64,000 nt of DNA from Candidatus Methanomicula labiotermitis (GTDB lineage Archaea > Thermoplasmatota > Thermoplasmata > Methanomassiliicoccales > Methanomethylophilaceae). The DNA lies in contig WQZU01000001.1 in assembly GCA_009780575.1 (NCBI GenBank), positions 16,955 through 80,954 on the forward strand. The letters run 5' to 3'. The notes beneath the pieces were generated by a model. It saw only the letters and a list, made by a program, of their open reading frames with translations. It ran no database searches and was not told the origin of the DNA. The number at the start of each line of letters is the position of its first letter. The first letter of the stretch is position 1. The translations under genes and the position numbers were made by a program. Shown piece by piece: positions 27,224-37,306 of this stretch.

Positions 27224-27970
27224 ATGAGCGGACAATCAGATTTAGAGTTGGTCAATAAGAAAGGAATAAGACTGGACGGCAGGAAGGCCGGAGAACTGAG
27301 GAACATAAAGATAGAAGCCGGCGTACTGGAGAATGCGGACGGTTCCGCGTATGTCGAGATAGGTAAGAACAAGGTGCGCGCGGCCGTCTACGGGCCGAGA
27401 GAGTGTCACCCCAGACATCTTCAGAATCCCACGAAGGCAATAATTCAGTGCAAGTACAACATGATGGCGTTCTCGGTCGGCGACCGTAAAAGGCCGGGAC
27501 CGGACAGAAGATCCGTGGAAATATCGAAGATCATCGCGGAGGCGCTGGAGGCCGTTGTTCTCACAGAACTGTATCCGAGGGCGTCCATAGACGTGTACAT
27601 CGAGATACTGCAGGCGAATGCGGGAACAAGATGCGCCGGACTTACGGCGGCATCCGTGGCGCTCGCCGATGCGGGCATACCGATGAGAGACATCATACCG
27701 TCGATCGCCGTAGGCAAGGCGGACGGGAAGGTTCTGCTTGATCTGAACAAGGAAGAGGACAACTACGGTCAGGCGGATGTTCCGTTCGCACTGATCCCGA
27801 AGACGAATGAGATAGTGCTTTTACAGATGGATGGCAACATGACAAGAGAAGAATTCGACACCGCGGTGGAAATGGGCGTTACCGCATGCCATGAGATATA
27901 TGCGCTGCAGAAGGACGCGCTCAGGAGGCGCTACGCTTCTGCGCTGAAGGAGGATGTTTCCGATGAGTAG
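27224..27970 (+). CDS. rrp41: Exosome catalytic subunit Rrp41
   Basis: Rrp41 is the phosphorolytic RNase PH-like subunit of the exosome. The 248-residue protein contains [30 protein letters not shown] and the catalytic-site region [17 protein letters not shown]. The ATG at 27224 follows a GAGGAG site. The gene ends with TAG, rare here; decoding of this codon as pyrrolysine would add 12 residues and then meet TGA. The end overlaps the start of rrp42. Confidence 0.95.
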   Translation: MSGQSDLELVNKKGIRLDGRKAGELRNIKIEAGVLENADGSAYVEIGKNKVRAAVYGPRECHPRHLQNPTKAIIQCKYNMMAFSVGDRKRPGPDRRSVEISKIIAEALEAVVLTELYPRASIDVYIEILQANAGTRCAGLTAASVALADAGIPMRDIIPSIAVGKADGKVLLDLNKEEDNYGQADVPFALIPKTNEIVLLQMDGNMTREEFDTAVEMGVTACHEIYALQKDALRRRYASALKEDVSDE

Positions 27971-28736
27971 GGCGGTAATATCGGAAATCAGGAAAAATCA
28001 CATCATTGAGATGCTGAAGGAAGGAAAAAGACTTGACGGACGCGACCTCGGTGATGCAAGGGAGATCTCCATCGAGACCGGCGTCATAGAGAGCGCCGAC
28101 GGATCCGCGATAGTGAAGTACGGTAAAACAGAGGTCATAGTAGGAGTGAAGATGATCCCCGGAACTCCCTTTGCGGACACGCCCGGGAAAGGTGTGCTCA
28201 CGACCGGCGCGGAACTGATACCGATGGCGCATCCGTTATTCGAATCGGGACCTCCGAGCGAGGACGCCATTGAGCTTGCGAGGGTCGTTGACCGCGGCAT
28301 ACGTGAATCCGGAATGGTGGACGTGGATAAACTCTGCATCAAAGAAGGAGAAGAGGTGTGGATGTGCTTCGTTGACATCTATGCGCTTGATTACGACGGT
28401 AATCTCTTCGACGCCACGAGTTTGGCGGCGGTGGCAGCGCTGAAAAGCGCCGTCATACCGGCGGAACAGTACGGAAAGGGGAAGAATGCTCCTTTGCCGA
28501 CCACCTGCATTCCCGTCGCCGTAACGATCGCAAAGATAGGAAATACTTTAATACTTGACCCAAATTTCGACGAAGAGCAGATATCTTCCGCGCGCCTGAC
28601 GATAACGACAGACGATAACGGTAACTACAGGGCGATGCAGAAAGGCGGAAAGGGTTCGATGACCCTTGACGAGCTGACGCAGTGCCTCGACATGTCGAGA
28701 GATAAAGGCAAAGAGATAAGGAAGATCGTCGGGTGA
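27963..28736 (+). CDS. rrp42: Exosome subunit Rrp42
   Basis: Rrp42 is the non-catalytic partner that alternates with Rrp41 in the hexameric ring. The 257-residue sequence has [35 protein letters not shown] and the [17 protein letters not shown] segment. The start at 27963 overlaps rrp41 by 8 bases; another in-frame ATG at 27954 is available. The stop is followed closely by rpl37ae. Confidence 0.95.
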   Translation: MSRAVISEIRKNHIIEMLKEGKRLDGRDLGDAREISIETGVIESADGSAIVKYGKTEVIVGVKMIPGTPFADTPGKGVLTTGAELIPMAHPLFESGPPSEDAIELARVVDRGIRESGMVDVDKLCIKEGEEVWMCFVDIYALDYDGNLFDATSLAAVAALKSAVIPAEQYGKGKNAPLPTTCIPVAVTIAKIGNTLILDPNFDEEQISSARLTITTDDNGNYRAMQKGGKGSMTLDELTQCLDMSRDKGKEIRKIVG

Positions 28737-28741
28737 TACAA

Positions 28742-28990
28742 ATGACCAAGAGAACGACAAAGGCAGGAAGTTCCGGCAGGTTCGGAGCAAGATACGGCGT
28801 CGTCGTGCGCAACAGGGTGAAGAACATAGAGCGGACGCAGAAACAGCGCCATGAATGCCCGGTGTGCCATCACGAATCCGTGAAAAGAGAAAGCTCCGGC
28901 ATCTGGGTTTGCAGGCACTGCAGCGCAAAGTTCGCTGCCGCCGCATACACGCCGAAACCGAAAAAGGTAATATCGCAGGTACCCGAATAA
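28742..28990 (+). CDS. rpl37ae: Ribosomal protein L37Ae
   Basis: The 82-residue product is a zinc-ribbon ribosomal protein of the large subunit. The ligands are CPVC near residue 39 and CRHC near residue 57, with the family opening TKRTTKAGSSGRFGARYG. The ATG at 28742 matches the family; an upstream GTG at 28733 is in frame. It sits between rrp42 and rpoP as in other archaea. Confidence 0.95.
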   Translation: MTKRTTKAGSSGRFGARYGVVVRNRVKNIERTQKQRHECPVCHHESVKRESSGIWVCRHCSAKFAAAAYTPKPKKVISQVPE

Positions 28991-29006
28991 CCGTGAGGTG
29001 GTATGA

Positions 29007-29138
29007 TTGTACAGATGCGGAAAATGCAACGAACCCATAAGGAATGTGGGCACATTGGGTCTGCAGTGTGAGAAATGCGGATCCAAGATATTCTACAAAG
29101 AGCGGCCGAACATAAAGAAGGTCCTGAAATCCGACTGA
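29007..29138 (+). CDS. rpoP: RNA polymerase subunit P (Rpb12)
   Basis: This 43-residue zinc protein is a small subunit of the archaeal RNA polymerase. The cysteines YRCGKCNEPI and CEKCGSKIFY form the zinc site, and the tail is KERPNIKKVLKSD. It starts with TTG; GAGGTG lies 6-7 bases upstream. The conserved position between rpl37ae and pcc1 supports the call. Confidence 0.92.
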   Translation: MYRCGKCNEPIRNVGTLGLQCEKCGSKIFYKERPNIKKVLKSD

Positions 29139-29147
29139 GGTATGATC

Positions 29148-29384
29148 ATGTTGAGTGCAGTGCTTACCGCGGACAGGAACGCCGGCATCATAATGTCGAC
29201 GCTTTCGCCGGAGATCGGCAACGGACTTCCGAGAACGGATACTGAGATATCCGCAAACGGAAATACGGTGACGATCAAGGTGGATGCAAAAGACGTTTCG
29301 GCAATGCGGGCGGCACTGAACTCATACCTCGGATGGATAAGGATAACAGAGAACATTAACGAGATGAGTGATAGAAATGAATAA
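29148..29384 (+). CDS. pcc1: KEOPS complex subunit Pcc1
   Basis: Pcc1 is the dimerisation subunit of the KEOPS complex that makes the t6A modification of tRNA. The 78-residue product has the expected small alpha/beta form, with SLSPEIGNGLPRTDTEIS-like and MRAALNSYLGWI segments. ATG at 29148 is chosen; ATG at 29142 is also in frame. It overlaps the prefoldin gene by 8 bases. Confidence 0.85.
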   Translation: MLSAVLTADRNAGIIMSTLSPEIGNGLPRTDTEISANGNTVTIKVDAKDVSAMRAALNSYLGWIRITENINEMSDRNE

Positions 29385-29718
29385 CATAAGTCCACAGTTA
29401 CAGAACCAGATCGCCCAGTTCCAGCAGGTGCAGCAGCAGATCCAGACGGTTGCGACGCAGAAGATGCAGATGGAAGCACAGCGGAGAGAAATGGACAGAA
29501 CGAAGGAAGAACTTTCCAAATCCGGCGGAGACGTCTACAAGAACGTCGGGTCGCTCCTTATCAAAGCTGACGGCAAGGATTCCGTTTTGAAGGAGCTCGA
29601 AGAAACGCTGGAAACGCTTGAAGTAAGGGTCAAAGCGCTGGACCGTCAGGAAAAGGGACTGCGCGAAAAATTCCAGACGCTTCAGGAATCCATAAACAAG
29701 GCAATGGGCTCCCAGTGA
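29377..29718 (+). CDS. pfdB: Prefoldin beta subunit
   Basis: Prefoldin passes unfolded proteins to the group II chaperonin. The 113-residue protein is nearly all coiled coil, rich in Gln and Lys, with the beta-type central YKNVGSLLIKADGKDSV segment between two long helices. It closes the exosome superoperon. Confidence 0.93.
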   Translation: MNNISPQLQNQIAQFQQVQQQIQTVATQKMQMEAQRREMDRTKEELSKSGGDVYKNVGSLLIKADGKDSVLKELEETLETLEVRVKALDRQEKGLREKFQTLQESINKAMGSQ

Positions 29719-29762
29719 GCTCACACCCTAACATTTATTATATTAGGTGACATGGTCATGCG

Positions 29763-30488
29763 ATGGTCCATGCACTCGTTGTAAAAGGTCTTAGTAAGAG
29801 TTACGGCGACCATGTTGCCGTGGATGACGTCAGCTTCCATGTGAAAGAGGGAGAGATATTCGGACTCATCGGACCGAACGGTGCGGGAAAGACAACAACG
29901 CTCCGCATAATATCAACGCTTCTGAAAATGACATCCGGTGATATCACGGTATGCGGCATAGATATGAGAGCCGACGCCGACGGCATAAGAAAATGCATAA
30001 GCTATCTGCCTGAGGACGCGGGCGCATACAAGGATCTTACAGGCCGCGCGTATCTGAATTTCATGGCCGCTTTTTTCACAACCGGCGAGGAAATGATAAG
30101 GATGGTGAACAAAGGCATTGAAATATCAGGCCTTGAGGACAGGATAGATTCAAAGATCTCAACGTACAGCAAAGGTATGATGCGCCGCCTTCTGATAGCA
30201 AGGGCTATAATGCCTGACCCGAAGCTCGCGATACTGGATGAGATAACTTCCGGCCTGGACGTGGTGAACGCATTTGAGATAAAGGATATTGTTAAGGAGA
30301 TTGCAAAAAGCGGCGTTTCGGTTTTGCTGTCGTCGCATAATATGTTCGAAGTTGACCAGCTCTGTGACCGCATAGGGATGATCGACGGCGGCAAACTGAT
30401 AATGGAGGGAGCGCCATCCGATCTGAAGAGAGAATACAATGTTGACACAGTTGAAGAACTGTTCATAAAAGCAACGGTGAAGAAATGA
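29763..30488 (+). CDS. ABC transporter ATP-binding protein
   Basis: The 241-residue ATPase has Walker A GPNGAGKTTT near residue 38, a signature segment TYSKGMMRRLLIARA that deviates from LSGGQ, Walker B LAILDEITSGLD near residue 158 and the switch His in SSHNMFE. It resembles NatA/CcmA-type exporters. It overlaps the permease start by 4 bases, so the two form a transporter. The substrate is unknown; sodium or drug export is possible. Confidence 0.92.
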   Translation: MVHALVVKGLSKSYGDHVAVDDVSFHVKEGEIFGLIGPNGAGKTTTLRIISTLLKMTSGDITVCGIDMRADADGIRKCISYLPEDAGAYKDLTGRAYLNFMAAFFTTGEEMIRMVNKGIEISGLEDRIDSKISTYSKGMMRRLLIARAIMPDPKLAILDEITSGLDVVNAFEIKDIVKEIAKSGVSVLLSSHNMFEVDQLCDRIGMIDGGKLIMEGAPSDLKREYNVDTVEELFIKATVKK

Positions 30489-31837
30489 GCCATCTCTGGA
30501 ATCTCATCAGGAAAGAGCTTAAAGAGCTGATGACACCGGCATCGGTTATCTCTATAATCGTCGTTGCAGCCGTGTTCGCATCTATGGGAACGATGATCAG
30601 TTCGGAAGCGGACAGGGTCATGGAGCCTCCGACGATAGGTATACTGAATATGAGTGATGACAATGAGAACATCGCGTGTGCGATCGGATACATAGATGAT
30701 TTTTACATCAGAACGTACGGCGTTCCTTCCGGTAATTATCTTATCCATATGAACGTTGTTCCGGAAGACCGTTATGCGATCATCGCCTGGATGCAGGAAC
30801 GGAACATCACCGTATTGTTTGCCTTTGATGCAGATTATTCGGATAATATATCGCAGATAGCCGACGGCACCGGATCAAGAGGATTGATAACGGTATATTA
30901 CAGCGAAGTTTCCACCGGAGTTTTCGGTACAGTTTCGACGTCCATCATCAATATGATGATATCGCACATCAACATGAGAACCTCTGAGGCCATAATAGGA
31001 GACCTTATCGGAAACGGCGGAGACGGCGCCTCGAACATACGGTCTCCCATACAAGTTTCGAACAATACGGTCTTCGGCGGAACCATGCATGAGGGTTTGA
31101 CTCCGTCTGACATATCAAGCGCTCTGCAGACCCAATCGTTCCTTATGCCCATTCTCATAATGATCATCATAACGATGATCGGAGGAATGATAATATCCTC
31201 AATGGGCAACGAGAAAGAGAACAAGACCTTGGAAACATTACTTACGATGCCCGTTGCGAGAACTACAATAGTTACAGGAAAGCTCCTGGGATCGACGATC
31301 GCCGGTTTGGCATTCGGATTGGCGTATCTGGTCGGAATGTACTTTTACATGGATAGTATGAATGTCGGCAACATGTCAACGGATAACATCGGACTGACGT
31401 TGGCACTGACGGATTGGGGGATCATCGCGATGATGATATTCCTTGCCATACTTTGCGCGTTGGGTATGTGCATGATACTCGGCGCATTCGTGAAGAATTA
31501 CAAAGCTGCGCAAACGCTCACGCTGCCGATAACCGTGCTTGCCATGGTGCCCATGTTCGTCATCATGTTCGCAGATTTCAATACATTGCCGGGAGTGCTG
31601 CAAGGCATCCTTTTCGCAATACCGTTCACGCATCCGATGATGGTCATGAATAATCTTATGCTTGGGAACACCTTCCTGATATGGACGGGGCTCGGATATC
31701 TGATGATATTCTCCTTGCTGACGATATATCTGACCGTGAGAATATACAATTCCGACATTCTGCTCACCGGCCTGATAAGAAAAAAGAGATCGCCTCCGAA
31801 GTCATTATTCGGCAGGTCGCGTGACCGAACGAAGTGA
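30485..31837 (+). CDS. ABC transporter permease, ABC-2 type
   Basis: The 450-residue membrane protein has one N-terminal transmembrane segment (about residues 15-40), a large extracytoplasmic domain of about 175 residues and a cluster of at least five C-terminal transmembrane segments. The cytoplasmic loop NEKENKTLETLLTMPV near residue 240 is the hallmark of NatB-like ABC-2 permeases. It pairs with the preceding ATPase. The TMs are Met- and Ile-rich. Confidence 0.9.
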   Translation: MSHLWNLIRKELKELMTPASVISIIVVAAVFASMGTMISSEADRVMEPPTIGILNMSDDNENIACAIGYIDDFYIRTYGVPSGNYLIHMNVVPEDRYAIIAWMQERNITVLFAFDADYSDNISQIADGTGSRGLITVYYSEVSTGVFGTVSTSIINMMISHINMRTSEAIIGDLIGNGGDGASNIRSPIQVSNNTVFGGTMHEGLTPSDISSALQTQSFLMPILIMIIITMIGGMIISSMGNEKENKTLETLLTMPVARTTIVTGKLLGSTIAGLAFGLAYLVGMYFYMDSMNVGNMSTDNIGLTLALTDWGIIAMMIFLAILCALGMCMILGAFVKNYKAAQTLTLPITVLAMVPMFVIMFADFNTLPGVLQGILFAIPFTHPMMVMNNLMLGNTFLIWTGLGYLMIFSLLTIYLTVRIYNSDILLTGLIRKKRSPPKSLFGRSRDRTK

Positions 31838-31892
31838 AAAATTGATTCGGATATACGGTAAATAAAAAATACGCAACATCTATGCGGTCTTT

Positions 31893-32876
31893 ATGCTTGA
31901 GCGCATAGGCGGCTTATTGGAGGGAAAGAACAAAGTGATCCTGGTCCACGGGAATGCCGATGCGGACGCCGTCGGCTCCGCTTACGCTTTGGCGGAATGT
32001 TTTCCGACTGCGGCGATATATGCGCCCGTTGGTGTGGACAGGATCGCAAAGATAGTGGTCGATAAACTCGGAATCCGTATTTTGGGAGAATGTGATATTT
32101 CGGAGTACGAACAGGTGGTGGTGGTCGACACATCGTCTCCCGAACAGTTCAAACCCATTGAGATCAAGATACCTGCGAACAGTATCGTCATAGACCATCA
32201 CCGGCCGACCGGTAAATGGGAAGACGTGATATTCATATGCGACGACCGAAGGACCGCTTGCTGTGAGATCGTATACGAGATAATTTGTTCAAGCGGCATT
32301 GATATTAGCAGGAACACCGGAATGGCATTGCTCTGCGGTATGCTTACGGACAGCGGTCATTTTTCTTTCGCGAATACGGATATGCTGCGCGTCTTCGCCG
32401 AAATCATGGATAAAACGGGCATAGAAATGGATGAGGCTTTGAACTTCCCTCGGTCCGATGTCGGGATCTCGGAGCGCGTGGCGGTGCTGAAAGGAATGGA
32501 GCGTTCGAAGTTTGACCGTGTGGGCGACATGATAGTTGCAATATCCTACGGCGGCAGTTTTGAAGCGTCGGTTTGCAAAGCTCTGCTGAGCGCAGGTGCG
32601 GATATTGTTTTCGTCGGGTCGCAGAGAGACGAGAGATTCAGACTGAGCGCGCGTGCGGACCAGGGCATGGTAAGAAGCGGCATTCATCTGGGCGAAATAA
32701 TGAAAGACCTCGGTAAAGAGACGGAAACCGACGGAGGAGGCCACGCGGGCGCCGCAGGCCTGTCCGGCATAGGAGATGTTGAGGCTATGCTCCACATCTG
32801 CATGCAGCGTACGATGTCAGAGTTCCGGAAGATAAAGAAAAGCCGTGAACCGCTCAAAGGCGCCCCAAGCTCTTAA
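31893..32876 (+). CDS. DHH/DHHA1 phosphoesterase
   Basis: This 327-residue protein belongs to the RecJ/NrnA-like family that hydrolyses short nucleic acids or cyclic dinucleotides. Motifs are HGNADADAVGSA near residue 19, VVVDTSSP near 71, IDHHRP near 100, and the DHHA1 GGGHAGAAG near residue 285. It overlaps the convergent tyrS by 23 bases. A TATA-like element (AAATAAAAAATACG) lies about 25 bases upstream of the ATG. Confidence 0.88.
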   Translation: MLERIGGLLEGKNKVILVHGNADADAVGSAYALAECFPTAAIYAPVGVDRIAKIVVDKLGIRILGECDISEYEQVVVVDTSSPEQFKPIEIKIPANSIVIDHHRPTGKWEDVIFICDDRRTACCEIVYEIICSSGIDISRNTGMALLCGMLTDSGHFSFANTDMLRVFAEIMDKTGIEMDEALNFPRSDVGISERVAVLKGMERSKFDRVGDMIVAISYGGSFEASVCKALLSAGADIVFVGSQRDERFRLSARADQGMVRSGIHLGEIMKDLGKETETDGGGHAGAAGLSGIGDVEAMLHICMQRTMSEFRKIKKSREPLKGAPSS

Positions 32877-33921
32877 GGACATCTTTCATCGCTTCGAAGT
32901 TCTCCGGTTTCGATGAAAAGAACCGTCTTACCGGATCAAGTGTTTTGATCAGTCCCTCGGCAACGCCTTTCTTCAGATCCATCGGATGAAGTTTCCCGGA
33001 GAAATACGCTTCCGCCGCGTCTTCATAGTTTGTGAAAGATACCGGTCCTCCGAACTTCTCCGGTCTGTCTATTTCAAGGACGCCGACTCTCGAGAAAATA
33101 ACATATCTGCACAGCATAAGGACCGAGTTTCCGGATTCTTCCTCCTTCTCCGGAGGACAGAACGCTTTGCTCATCTTTCTTCTTATGTCCTCGTCGCCGT
33201 CATGGATGTTCACGCTGCTGTCCGGATCGCTCTTTGACATCTTTGACGCGGCCGGGTCCATTCTGTCTCCTCCTTTCAGACTCGGGAGCAGAGGAGTGTG
33301 TAAAGCTATCGGCTTTTTCCATCCGAGTTTTTCGGCGGCGTCCCTGGCGAGCATATGCGCCCTCCTTTGATCCATGCCGGCGTACGCGATGTCCGCGTCC
33401 AAACAGAATATATCGGTCGCCTGAAGTATCGGGTAAAATAACTTCGATGAATCCACTTCCGCCTCATCCTCCGAGCGTCCCATGATCGTCATCGAACGTT
33501 TCACTCTTGACAATGACGTTACCTTCGCAACCTTGATCACCTTTTCCCAGTACGTTATGCGGTCCAGCAGATCGCTGGCGTAGGTGAATTTTACTTTATC
33601 TTTTCTGACACCGAGCGCCTCGAAGCAGTCTTCCATGTACCTTGCGCATGTTCTTATGTTCTCCATGCTACCTCCGAGCTTATCATTGATGTACGCATGC
33701 CAATCCGCCCAGAGGACGGTTACGTCCACGCCCGCATCGGAAAGATCGCATATCTTGGAGGTGACCATTACCCAGCCCAAATGGACAAGTCCGGAAGGTT
33801 CGAAACCGATATATGCCGATGCGCTGCGGTCCTTTGACAGCAGTTCTTTCAGTTCCTCGGCCATTACCAATTCCTCTGCGTTCCTCGTTATGATCGCAAT
33901 TCTCTGCTCGATGTCCGTCAT
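32854..33921 (-). CDS. tyrS: Tyrosyl-tRNA synthetase
   Basis: This class I synthetase charges tRNA-Tyr. The HIGH-like segment is GLVHLGW near residue 45 and the KMSKS loop is SKMSKSDPDSS near residue 228. The 355-residue length and the YAGMDQRRAHMLARD segment fit the archaeal/eukaryotic TyrRS group. It is a single gene with a TATA-like element (TTTATAAAG) upstream near 33940. Confidence 0.95.
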   Translation of the reverse strand: MTDIEQRIAIITRNAEELVMAEELKELLSKDRSASAYIGFEPSGLVHLGWVMVTSKICDLSDAGVDVTVLWADWHAYINDKLGGSMENIRTCARYMEDCFEALGVRKDKVKFTYASDLLDRITYWEKVIKVAKVTSLSRVKRSMTIMGRSEDEAEVDSSKLFYPILQATDIFCLDADIAYAGMDQRRAHMLARDAAEKLGWKKPIALHTPLLPSLKGGDRMDPAASKMSKSDPDSSVNIHDGDEDIRRKMSKAFCPPEKEEESGNSVLMLCRYVIFSRVGVLEIDRPEKFGGPVSFTNYEDAAEAYFSGKLHPMDLKKGVAEGLIKTLDPVRRFFSSKPENFEAMKDVLKSLGRL

Positions 33922-34028
33922 ATCGGCATCCGTTATCTCGAATCTTTATAAAACGGTATTGTTCGCCAGAAGTATGTAACAGGTAGCATAACTGTAATTC
34001 TGCCGTTTATTAATGCGTTCAATGAGTA

Positions 34029-35332
34029 TTGTACGTGGAATCGGAATTGATTGCGCTTGTGGTCTGCATGAGCGTCATGGGTGCATCCGTCGGTATGTTC
34101 TCCGGTTTGGTTCCGGGGATACATGTGAACACGCTTGCGTCGCTGATGCTGATATCGTATCCCGTGATCCATTCCGCCGTATCATCATTCGCCGACCCTT
34201 TGTATGTTCCGATCCTGCTGTCTGCGTGCATAGTCTCCGCATCGGTTGTCCATTCCTTTGTGAGTTACGTTCCGTCCGTCTTCACCGGTGTTCCTGATCA
34301 GGACAACGTCATGAGTATGCTTCCCGGGCACAGGCTGCTGCTTGACGGAAAGGGTATGACGGCCGTGAGAGCGTCCGCCATCGGAAGCCTGGTAGGCGCA
34401 ATGTCGGCGGTCACGGTAGCAATACCGCTGCAGTACTTCATGATAAACGGCCTCGGGGATTACCTTGGAAGCATAACGTCCGCTGTGCTTCTGATGGCAG
34501 TTGCCGCGCTGATACTGAGCGAACGGTCATTGAAGAACTGCTGCTGCGCCGCATCGCTCATTTTCATATCGGGCATGATGGGGTGCGTCTGCATGTTCAT
34601 GCCCGTACCCTACAGCGGTCTGGTGTTCGACGGAGAACTTCTGTTCCCTCTGCTGACCGGTCTTTTCGGTGTTCCGGTTCTGATCACAACGCCGTCCGGT
34701 GTAAAGATACCTGAGCAGACCGATGACGATAAACATCCGATCTCTGCGTCATCCGGATTGAAAGGAGTTATCACGGGAGGCATCGTCGGATGGTTTCCCG
34801 GCATAACGGCAACGGCCGGCGCCGCATTCACGAGAATGTTCGTTGACGAAAAAACCCCGGAAAGATTCATCGGACTCGTGTCATCCATAGGTACGGCGTC
34901 CGCGCTGTGTTTGCGCTTATCACGCTTTCTGTCAACGGCAAAGGAAGAACGGGGACGATGAACGTTGTGCGCGAGATACTCGGAGGAGCTATGTCCGGAA
35001 CGGGCAGCGGGATATTCGTGCTCATGCTTCTCAGTGTTGCCGTTGCGTCTGTCATAGGATATCTGGCAACGATACGGTCCGGAAAGATGATGGCAGAGTT
35101 CATTTCAAAAATCAACATGAGAAAACTGAATCTGGGTATATTGATTGTCATTGTTGTTCTCACCGTTTTGATGACCGGCGCGTGGGGATTGCTGATACTT
35201 GCGATATGCGCGATCATAGGAATGATACCTATATGCACGGGCACCGCAAGAGTACATCTTTCAGGATGTTTGCTTCTGCCCGTAGTGCTTATGCAGTTCA
35301 ATCTTGACGTTGTCTTCCTTTCCCTGTTCTGA
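34029..35332 (+). pseudogene. TctA-like (DUF112) membrane permease, frameshifted
   Basis: Two consecutive reading frames together encode one integral membrane protein of about 430 residues of the archaeal TctA-like family. The first frame (34029-34961) carries the N-terminal motif FSGLVPGIHVNT and, late, GWFPGITATAGAAF; the second (34907-35332) carries the C-terminal membrane helices. The join lies near 34900-34910, where GGTACGGCGTCCGC is followed by an apparent two-base excess before GTGTTTGCG. Either the gene is inactive, or the sequence has an error, or ribosomes change frame there. No periplasmic binding protein or small permease gene is adjacent. Confidence 0.7.
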
Positions 35333-35441
35333 TGTATATATTCGAACAAATTAACACCATTAATGTAGTGATTCGGACCTGAAGGTTCGTGTAAATAACA
35401 AAATAATAAAAACCATAAGTACTATGCACCAACGGAGTGCC

Positions 35442-36866
35442 ATGGGAGAGAACATATTCGGAGAGCTTACATACATATTCCTGCAATTGTTTGTTTTGTT
35501 GCTGCTGGCAAAGATCTTAGGAAGCATATTCGAGAAATACGAGCTGCCTAAGCTTATCGGAGAGATCCTTGCCGGTGTGTTGTTCATCAACCTTGTAATT
35601 CTCTCTCCCGGGGTCTTTGAAGAATTCCTGAATTTCACGGTAGCGAACTTTGACGGGAACAAAGAACACTTCCTGTATGTTCTCGGAGAATTGGGAATAG
35701 TGTTCCTCCTGTTCTCAGTAGGTCTTGAGATAAAATTCGGAGATCTTATGAAAGTGGGTAAAGTGGCGACGTATATCGCCATGCTTGCGCTCATTATTCC
35801 TTTAGCGGCAGGTATGCTGTTCTACTTCTATCCATTCATAACCGAGGAGATCAGCTGGAAGGCCGCATTGCTTATCGGTACCGCACTGTTCGGTATGAGT
35901 ACCGCTGTCAGTGTAGAGTGTCTTAGAAATCTTGGTGCCATGAACTCGACGGAAGCCAAGATAATTGTCAGTACCGCAGTCATAGACGACATACTTTGTC
36001 TTGCTCTGCTCGGAGTGGTCATAGGCATGATAAATCCGGACTCCACTCCCGTCACGATTGCGATAACCGCTATGATAGTGGCGGTCTTCATACTGTCAAT
36101 GTTCCTGATAACATCCAGAGTGAAGGGATTGGCAGCCCGCAGGAAAAGGAGGAAAGAGAAGAAGATGTTCCTCAGGATGGAGAGCGATGCGCACTATCCG
36201 ATGCCGCCTTCGATACCGGCACCGATGTCCGAATTCAATGCTTTAGGTCTTGCAATTCTGGTGTGTATCGGTCTGGCAGCGCTGTCAATGTACATAGGAT
36301 TGGCTGCCATCATAGGCGCTTTCCTGGCAGGAATGCTTTTCGCGGAGTTCAGGGACACCATGCCCGTGGAACATAATTTCAATGTTATAACGTACTTCAT
36401 GCTACCGTTCTTCTTCATCTGGGTCGGAATGAACGTGCATCTTGACGTCATCAATGCGGAAATATTGCTGTTGTTGGCAGTGATCATCGTCGTTGCGATA
36501 ATCACGAAATACGTTGCAGGATATTTCGGTGCTCGCAGAGCGGGCCATTATTCAAAGGAAACGTCTCATCTTATCGGAGTCAGTCTGATCCCGAGAGGAG
36601 AGGTCGGTATAATAGTTGCTGTCATCGGTCTTAAAGGAGGAGTCTTCGGACCGGATCTGTTCGCGGTCATAATCCTTATGGCACTGATCACGTCGCTGAT
36701 CACTCCGCCGCTTGTGAAGCACGCTTACAGGAAGATGGAGAAAAGCCGTTCGGCCGTATATGAGGAGATCTTCACGGAAAGAGGCGAAGAGCCAGGCGAC
36801 CTGTTGATGCAGGAGACCGTTGAAGAAGAGAAGGTCGACGAAGAGGATCCGTACAGAAAGGTCTGA
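35442..36866 (+). CDS. Cation/proton antiporter of the CPA2 (Kef/NapA) family
   Basis: The 474-residue membrane protein has about 12 transmembrane segments. The N-terminal ELPKLIGEILAGVLF and GIVFLLFSVGLEIKF segments are the family signature, and SAVIDDILCLALL-type acidic residues lie in the ion path (TAVIDDILC near residue 179). It ends with an acidic cytoplasmic tail rather than a KTN domain. The ATG at 35442 is chosen; the frame is open from 35424. It exports sodium or potassium in exchange for protons. The next gene follows 11 bases later. Confidence 0.88.
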   Translation: MGENIFGELTYIFLQLFVLLLLAKILGSIFEKYELPKLIGEILAGVLFINLVILSPGVFEEFLNFTVANFDGNKEHFLYVLGELGIVFLLFSVGLEIKFGDLMKVGKVATYIAMLALIIPLAAGMLFYFYPFITEEISWKAALLIGTALFGMSTAVSVECLRNLGAMNSTEAKIIVSTAVIDDILCLALLGVVIGMINPDSTPVTIAITAMIVAVFILSMFLITSRVKGLAARRKRRKEKKMFLRMESDAHYPMPPSIPAPMSEFNALGLAILVCIGLAALSMYIGLAAIIGAFLAGMLFAEFRDTMPVEHNFNVITYFMLPFFFIWVGMNVHLDVINAEILLLLAVIIVVAIITKYVAGYFGARRAGHYSKETSHLIGVSLIPRGEVGIIVAVIGLKGGVFGPDLFAVIILMALITSLITPPLVKHAYRKMEKSRSAVYEEIFTERGEEPGDLLMQETVEEEKVDEEDPYRKV

Positions 36867-36877
36867 GGCGAAAGAGA

Positions 36878-37306
36878 ATGAGAGTATTGATAGCTTATTC
36901 GACCAAAGGCGGTGCGGCCAGGGAATGCGCCGAGATACTGTCAGCGGAGATAGGAGACTGCACTGTATGCGATCTCAATGATAAAACGCCGAACGTTGCC
37001 GATTATGATATGGTGATAATGGGTTCGGGAATCAGAATGGGCGGCGCATACAAACCGTTCAAGAAGTTCATCGAAAAGAACAGCAGCGCTTTGATGTCGA
37101 AGAAGATAGCATTCTTCATCTGCAACAAACAGACCGGTAAATACCGGACGTTCGTCGATAAGAATATACCGGATGAACTAAGAAACGCCGCAATCTGCAT
37201 AGATACATTCGGCGGCAAACCTCCGTTCGGTAAGGTGACCGATCAGAGCTGGATGCTCAAACAGGAAATTGAGGCGTTCGCCCGGATCATAAAAGGAAGC
37301 GCATGA
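36878..37306 (+). CDS. Flavodoxin-like protein
   Basis: The 142-residue protein begins MRVLIAYSTKGGAARECAEIL, the FMN phosphate-binding loop of flavodoxins, and continues with VIMGSGIRMGGAYKPFKKF as in HemG-like flavodoxin-domain proteins. It would bind FMN and act in electron transfer. It follows the antiporter by 11 bases and is likely co-transcribed, though no functional tie is evident. Confidence 0.85.
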   Translation: MRVLIAYSTKGGAARECAEILSAEIGDCTVCDLNDKTPNVADYDMVIMGSGIRMGGAYKPFKKFIEKNSSALMSKKIAFFICNKQTGKYRTFVDKNIPDELRNAAICIDTFGGKPPFGKVTDQSWMLKQEIEAFARIIKGSA

